A stretch of DNA of 64,000 bases, taken from Chitinophagales bacterium. GTDB taxonomy: Bacteria > Bacteroidota > Bacteroidia > Chitinophagales > Chitinophagaceae. A program made the position numbers and the translations under genes. The notes under the pieces are model-generated. The model did no database searches. It saw nothing but the letters and a program-made list of their open reading frames with translations, and was not told where the DNA came from. Where the stretch lies: assembly GCA_020636505.1 (NCBI GenBank), contig JACJXR010000005.1:1-64000 (forward strand), in the 5' to 3' direction. Position 1 is the first letter of the stretch, and every line of letters begins with the position of its first letter. Below, piece by piece: positions 59,722 through 64,000 of this stretch.

Positions 59722-60441
59722 ATGAAAAAGTCATTCCTATATATCATCCTAATCAGCATACTATGCTCCTGCAATATTGAAGTCAGAACTAAACAAGAAA
59801 TTGAATTAGGTGTACTACCGAAGCTTGAGGACTATTTTCAATGTCAATGTATAAGAACATACCAAGAGAAAAATCATCTATATCTTGAAATAAAGGACTC
59901 CCCATTAATTACTGATACTATTTTTCAAGGAGGAACAAACAACCCGGACTTTATTCATCATATATCGATGGCAAGCATAATGATCTCCAAATCGGTAGAA
60001 GGTACTGAAATGGACACATTCCATATAAGCATATCGCGTAAAGCAGGTATCTCAACTGTTACCAAATCAATATCAGGCACTATTTCCGAGCATATTGACG
60101 TATATAACAAAGTAGAAACAGCTTTCTCTTTTTGCAGAGCTCTATCTGATAGTGATTTTGTAAAAGCCGAACAGTTATTAAATCCTCGTTTATTGGAAAC
60201 ATTTCCTGCAGATAAAAGGGAACAACTATTCAAAGAGTTTTGTTCTTGGGGAAAGCTTACTGATATACGTCTTAAACAATATAGTCATGACCTTGAAACC
60301 AACTTTTTAGGTGTGTATTTGGTACTCACTTTTGAAGAAAGCAAAACAGGAAACTTCTTTTTTGAGTTCCCATATAATGGGCCTGCACATATCAATGGTT
60401 ATAAGTTAATAAAGGATGCGGTAACCCCATCAAATAATTAA
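59722..60441 (+). CDS. Lipoprotein of unknown function
   Basis: 239 residues from ATG 59722 (MKKSFLYIILISILCSC, lipidated Cys17). The C-terminal about 100 residues (FCRALSDSDFVKAEQLLNPRLLETFPADKREQLFKEFCSWGKLTDIRL) look like the helix-plus-sheet pattern of NTF2/DUF4019-like domains, but I would not name the family. AT-rich relative to neighbours. A perfect palindromic terminator overlaps its stop codon. Confidence 0.78.
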   Translation: MKKSFLYIILISILCSCNIEVRTKQEIELGVLPKLEDYFQCQCIRTYQEKNHLYLEIKDSPLITDTIFQGGTNNPDFIHHISMASIMISKSVEGTEMDTFHISISRKAGISTVTKSISGTISEHIDVYNKVETAFSFCRALSDSDFVKAEQLLNPRLLETFPADKREQLFKEFCSWGKLTDIRLKQYSHDLETNFLGVYLVLTFEESKTGNFFFEFPYNGPAHINGYKLIKDAVTPSNN

Positions 60442-60468
60442 GGGCTGCAATTGCAGCCCTTAATTATT
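60433..60468. terminator. 36-bp perfect palindrome, bidirectional terminator
   Basis: Arms 60433-60450 and 60451-60468 are exact inverted repeats with a GGGCTGCAA core and A/T-rich ends. It includes the TAA of the lipoprotein gene (60439-60441) and lies between convergent genes. Confidence 0.85.
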
Positions 60469-60487
60469 GAATAAGGCAATATCTTTT

Positions 60488-61651
60488 TTATCTGACGATA
60501 TTCAATTGCTTAACGCCATATGTTCCGCTCTCAGACGTCAGCTTTATAAAATAGTTACCGACAGGTATGTCATTTTGAAGTGTTACAGTGCTATCGGCAG
60601 ATACATTTCCACCGGCAACTATCTGTCCGGTCATGCTGTATAGCTCGTAACTGAAACTTTTATGTGTTCCATCAACCTTAACAGTAAATGAACCGTTGGT
60701 AACGGGGTTGGGATAGATATTTATATGGTCAAGCTGAACATCGTTTACACTAACAGGTGCCAAACGCTGCCTGTGCACATCACAACGTTCTATCGTAGCA
60801 AACGTATTATTTGAATATTCCACTTCCACCAATGGTGCAAACTCGCCCGCTCGTACATAGTTGCGGTAAGCACTTGATGAGATTTGTCCCTGTGTAAGGC
60901 CAAATGCGGTAAGTAACGCAGTCGGTGCCGGACTACCATTCAGGAAAAAGCTATCCAATACAGTTCGTTCTTGTTCTATCTGCAATACATCCATATATCC
61001 TGTTGGATTACCGTTACCATCGTTTACCCTCATTTTACCCCAACCTTTAACGGTATTCTTTACGGTAAGTGTACTGCGGCGTTCTCCTGGTGCAAAACTC
61101 AAAGAATAAAGCGCAACCGTAATATTGAATGCAGTAGTGAATTTTGTCACATCGGTCCATGTGGTACTCATAGTACATGGAAACTTAACCTCGCTTTGTG
61201 TCGGTGCGTATGTTATATCTTGATATGCAAACACCAAACTATCGTTCGGGTTTCCTGTCAAAGTGCCAAGAGGAAGCGCTTGCCTGTCAACATGCTCACC
61301 GTATGATAATATACCTCCGGCTGCGATACCAAACATTTTTGTTGTTGTGTATTGGTATGCTGCAAAAGGATAATTAATGGTATGAGAAAACGTAGCACTT
61401 GGAAAAGCCGATGTTGAAGCCACATCATGAAAAGTATGGAAACCGTAAGAATCAACCAATGTAGTAAAGTCCCACGTTGCATTTGTTTGTACTGACATGT
61501 CCGGCAATGTCCCGGATAGTTTTACCCTGTTGCCGGTGTCATTGGTCTGGCAAACTGTTTGTGATGGAGCGTTTGAGGAGTTCAATGTGATCTGCGCCTT
61601 AAGGCATAACGGCAACAAAAAACTTATTGCAATGAGTAGTGCTGGTTTCAT
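60488..61651 (-). CDS. Secreted protein with T9SS type A sorting domain
   Basis: 387 residues from ATG 61651 (MKPALLIAISFLLPLCLKAQ signal peptide); the frame is open further upstream without coding character. The body is a beta-rich domain of unknown function (about 20-300). The C-terminal sorting domain has INIYPNPVTNGSFTVKV, YELYSMTGQIVAGG and IPVGNYFIKLTSESG. It is expected on the surface or released. No enzyme motif seen. Confidence 0.88.
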   Translation of the reverse strand: MKPALLIAISFLLPLCLKAQITLNSSNAPSQTVCQTNDTGNRVKLSGTLPDMSVQTNATWDFTTLVDSYGFHTFHDVASTSAFPSATFSHTINYPFAAYQYTTTKMFGIAAGGILSYGEHVDRQALPLGTLTGNPNDSLVFAYQDITYAPTQSEVKFPCTMSTTWTDVTKFTTAFNITVALYSLSFAPGERRSTLTVKNTVKGWGKMRVNDGNGNPTGYMDVLQIEQERTVLDSFFLNGSPAPTALLTAFGLTQGQISSSAYRNYVRAGEFAPLVEVEYSNNTFATIERCDVHRQRLAPVSVNDVQLDHINIYPNPVTNGSFTVKVDGTHKSFSYELYSMTGQIVAGGNVSADSTVTLQNDIPVGNYFIKLTSESGTYGVKQLNIVR

Positions 61652-61794
61652 ATTAAAAATATTTTTATCAATAATACAAAACCGAAGGGTATAAAAGAAA
61701 TGTTTTAATACAATAGAATGTAACTCAAATGCCAGTATTTGTTTAACATAAATCATCGGCAAATACTATGCTCTGATACTTCTCCTGAAAAACG

Positions 61795-61802
61795 TACTTT
61801 TG
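61795..61802 (+). promoter_or_regulatory. -7 element TACTTTTG of purL
   Basis: Exact TAnnTTTG, 37 nt before ATG 61840; no purine riboswitch-like structure is visible in the short leader. Confidence 0.6.
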
Positions 61803-61839
61803 CACCTCAGTTTATTCCTAATACAAATAATCTGCATCT

Positions 61840-64000
61840 ATGCAGGAAGCAACTTTAGAACAAGCGCAACAGCTGGGCCTAATGGCCGAAGAATTCGAGA
61901 AGATAAAAGAAGTATTGGGCCGTACGCCCAACTTCAACGAAACGGCCATGTACTCCGTGATGTGGAGTGAGCACTGTAGCTACAAAAACTCCATCAAGTG
62001 GCTGAAAACACTGCCACGCGACGGCGAAAGGCTATTGGTGAAAGCCGGTGAGGAAAATGCCGGATTGGTAGACATTGGTGACGGTCTTGGCTGTGTGTTC
62101 AAAATAGAAAGTCATAACCACCCATCCGCCATCGAGCCTTTCCAAGGTGCGGCAACAGGTGTGGGTGGTATCCACCGAGATATATTCACCATGGGTGCGC
62201 GCCCGATAGCGGCACTCAACTCGCTCCGCTTCGGCCGTTTGGAAAATCCAAAGACCAAGTGGTTGTTGAAAGGTGTGGTAAAAGGCATTGGCCATTACGG
62301 CAACTGCTTTGGTGTACCGACAGTAGGTGGTGAGATATATTTCGACGAATGTTACCAAACCAACCCGTTGGTGAATGCCATGAGTGTAGGTGTTATAGAC
62401 CCTAAGTTCATGGTATCGGCTACATCTCACGGTGCCGGCAACAGCGTATTCATAGTAGGTGCATCAACCGGCAAAGACGGTATAGGTGGTGCATCATTTG
62501 CATCGGCAGACATTACAGAAGAAAGTGCAAACGATCTACCTGCGGTACAAGTGGGTGACCCGTTTGAAGAAAAGAAACTGTTGGAAGCTTGTTTGGAAGT
62601 AATACCGACAGGTGCATTGATAGGCATGCAGGATATGGGTGCGGCAGGTATCACCTGCTCGTGCAGCGAGATGAGTGCCAAGGGCGAGCACGGTATGATC
62701 ATCCATCTTGATAAAGTACCTACTCGTCAGGACAATATGCTGCCTTGGGAAATGCTACTCAGCGAGAGCCAAGAGCGTATGTTGATAGTGGTGAAGAAAG
62801 GCCGTGAGCAAGAAGTGATAGACATCTTCACCAAGTGGGATATACACTGTGAGCAGATAGGTGAAGTGACGGAAGATAAGAACCTGAAATACTACATGAA
62901 CGATGAGCTTGTTGCAGATGTACCGGCCGAAAGTCTTGTATTGGGCGGTGGTGCTCCCGTTTATGAAAGAGAATATTCAGAGCCTAAGTACTTTGAAAAA
63001 ATAAATGCTTTCAACATCGACAATGTTGCAGAACCAACCGACCTGAAAGCAGTGGCTAAGCAACTGGTACAGTTGCCAACCATCGCATCCAAACGTTGGG
63101 TGTATGAGCAATACGACAGCATGGTGGGTACTGGTAATACAAACACCAACGAACCGAGTGACGCAGCAGTTGTTCGTGTACACGGCAGTAAAAAAGGTAT
63201 CGCATGTACTACAGACTGTAACAGCCGATATGTGTTTGCAGACCCTCTTAAAGGAGGTATGATAGCAGTGAGTGAAGCAGCAAGGAATATTGTCTGCAGT
63301 GGTGGTGAGCCGGTGGCCATCACCAACTGTTTGAACTTCGGTAACCCGTACAATCCTGAAGTGTACTATCAATTCGTACATGCCATTAAGGGTATGGGTG
63401 TAGCCTGTGAAAAGTTAGGAACTCCTGTTACGGGTGGTAACGTGAGCTTCTACAACCAGAGCAGCGACGACGGGCCTGTATATCCTACACCTACAATCGG
63501 CATGGTGGGTATATTGGACGACCTACACCAGAAGATGACCATGTACTTCAAAGAAGAAGGCGACATCATCTATGTGATAGGCATGAACAGAAATGACATC
63601 AATTGCTCAGAATACCTACACAAAATATGTGGCGTTGACTACAGCCCTGCTCCACACTTCGATATGGAAGAAGAGCATTCATTGCAACAAACTGTGTTGA
63701 AAGTAACACGCGAGAAGCTGGTACACAGTGCACACGATATTTCAGAAGGTGGTTTGTTCGTAACATTGATGGAAAGCTGTTTCCAAAATAATATGGGCTT
63801 TGATATAGATACAGACCCGAACTTGAGAAAAGACGCTTACCTGTTTGGCGAAGCACAAAGCAGAGTTGTAGTGACGGTTAATCATACGCGCAAGCGCGAC
63901 TTTGAAGCGGCAATGGCCAACCATCCACATTTCATTGAAATAGGTACTGTGAAAGCCGGTGGCGAAATGACCATCGACGGTGATAGCTGGGGCAACATCA
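61840..64000 (+). CDS. purL: Phosphoribosylformylglycinamidine synthase subunit PurL (partial, 3' end off window)
   Basis: Purine biosynthesis: FGAR to FGAM. 720 codons are present with no stop before the right edge, close to the usual about 740-residue small PurL that works with PurS and PurQ. The N-terminal MYSVMWSEHCSYKNSIKWLKTLP and the following KIESHNHPSAIEPFQGAATGVGGIHRDIFTMGARPIA are diagnostic, as is the second-half repeat NFGNPYNPE...TGGNVSFYNQS. PurQ and PurS are not in the window. Confidence 0.96.
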   Translation, partial: MQEATLEQAQQLGLMAEEFEKIKEVLGRTPNFNETAMYSVMWSEHCSYKNSIKWLKTLPRDGERLLVKAGEENAGLVDIGDGLGCVFKIESHNHPSAIEPFQGAATGVGGIHRDIFTMGARPIAALNSLRFGRLENPKTKWLLKGVVKGIGHYGNCFGVPTVGGEIYFDECYQTNPLVNAMSVGVIDPKFMVSATSHGAGNSVFIVGASTGKDGIGGASFASADITEESANDLPAVQVGDPFEEKKLLEACLEVIPTGALIGMQDMGAAGITCSCSEMSAKGEHGMIIHLDKVPTRQDNMLPWEMLLSESQERMLIVVKKGREQEVIDIFTKWDIHCEQIGEVTEDKNLKYYMNDELVADVPAESLVLGGGAPVYEREYSEPKYFEKINAFNIDNVAEPTDLKAVAKQLVQLPTIASKRWVYEQYDSMVGTGNTNTNEPSDAAVVRVHGSKKGIACTTDCNSRYVFADPLKGGMIAVSEAARNIVCSGGEPVAITNCLNFGNPYNPEVYYQFVHAIKGMGVACEKLGTPVTGGNVSFYNQSSDDGPVYPTPTIGMVGILDDLHQKMTMYFKEEGDIIYVIGMNRNDINCSEYLHKICGVDYSPAPHFDMEEEHSLQQTVLKVTREKLVHSAHDISEGGLFVTLMESCFQNNMGFDIDTDPNLRKDAYLFGEAQSRVVVTVNHTRKRDFEAAMANHPHFIEIGTVKAGGEMTIDGDSWGNI

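Overview
The window looks like a stretch of chromosome from a member of the Bacteroidota, most likely the Chitinophagales. The evidence is threefold. There are three proteins with type IX secretion (T9SS) C-terminal sorting domains, plus a CarboxypepD_reg/TonB-dependent receptor, a type III glutamine synthetase and a DUF1800/DUF1501 pair. Shine-Dalgarno sequences are scarce. About twenty promoters fit the Bacteroidota -7 element TAnnTTTG. The content is mostly core metabolism and housekeeping. I see no insertion sequence, prophage, CRISPR array, tRNA or rRNA gene. Genes at both edges are cut: lepB on the left and purL on the right.

Layout. 1-8.5 kb: lepB (partial), kmo and recJ (overlapping), a PfkB kinase, a sugar nucleotidyltransferase, an M3 peptidase and a small secreted protein. 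8.5-12.2 kb: a four-gene signalling operon (lipoprotein, 7-TM protein, sensor-less histidine kinase, LuxR-type regulator) followed by a GNAT protein. 12.2-17.3 kb: an AT-rich gap with a candidate small RNA, radA-comF, and a FadL porin paired with an SGNH lipase-like lipoprotein. 17.3-22.6 kb: a leucine-rich-repeat protein, a T9SS protein, an S41 protease and a GH3 protein. 22.6-29.6 kb: rplU-rpmA, a Lys/Ala-rich histone-H1-like protein, a PstS-like lipoprotein, a TPR protein, a TonB-dependent receptor and a small membrane protein. 29.9-38.2 kb: DUF1800-DUF1501, arfB, a MoxR/ChlI-type ATPase, a secreted unknown and a scoA-scoB-arsC-like operon. 38.3-45.2 kb: a glycosyltransferase; a tightly packed operon (pat-like acetyltransferase, DUF1272, OsmC, Gre-like, DUF4153); and glnA type III. 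45.3-54.2 kb: a PPTase, dcd, a small envelope operon, an AraC regulator, a flippase, an unpartnered korB, murI and pyrG. 54.3-64 kb: a fused 2-oxoacid dehydrogenase E1, a lipoprotein, a ridA / 2-TM / aldehyde dehydrogenase operon, a lipoprotein, a T9SS protein and purL.

Links between genes. Kynurenine 3-monooxygenase at one end and the aminomuconate-semialdehyde-dehydrogenase-like ALDH plus RidA at the other are plausible steps of one tryptophan/kynurenine degradation route, with the middle enzymes absent here. The ALDH operon promoter is preceded by a set of 10-bp-phased TTGTTGC repeats. I consider this the most distinctive unexplained regulatory signal in the window. Other points of note are many genes that look leaderless (ATG 4-10 nt after the -7 box), convergent gene pairs sharing the stop tetramer TTAA, and two terminator-like hairpins not assignable to any gene.
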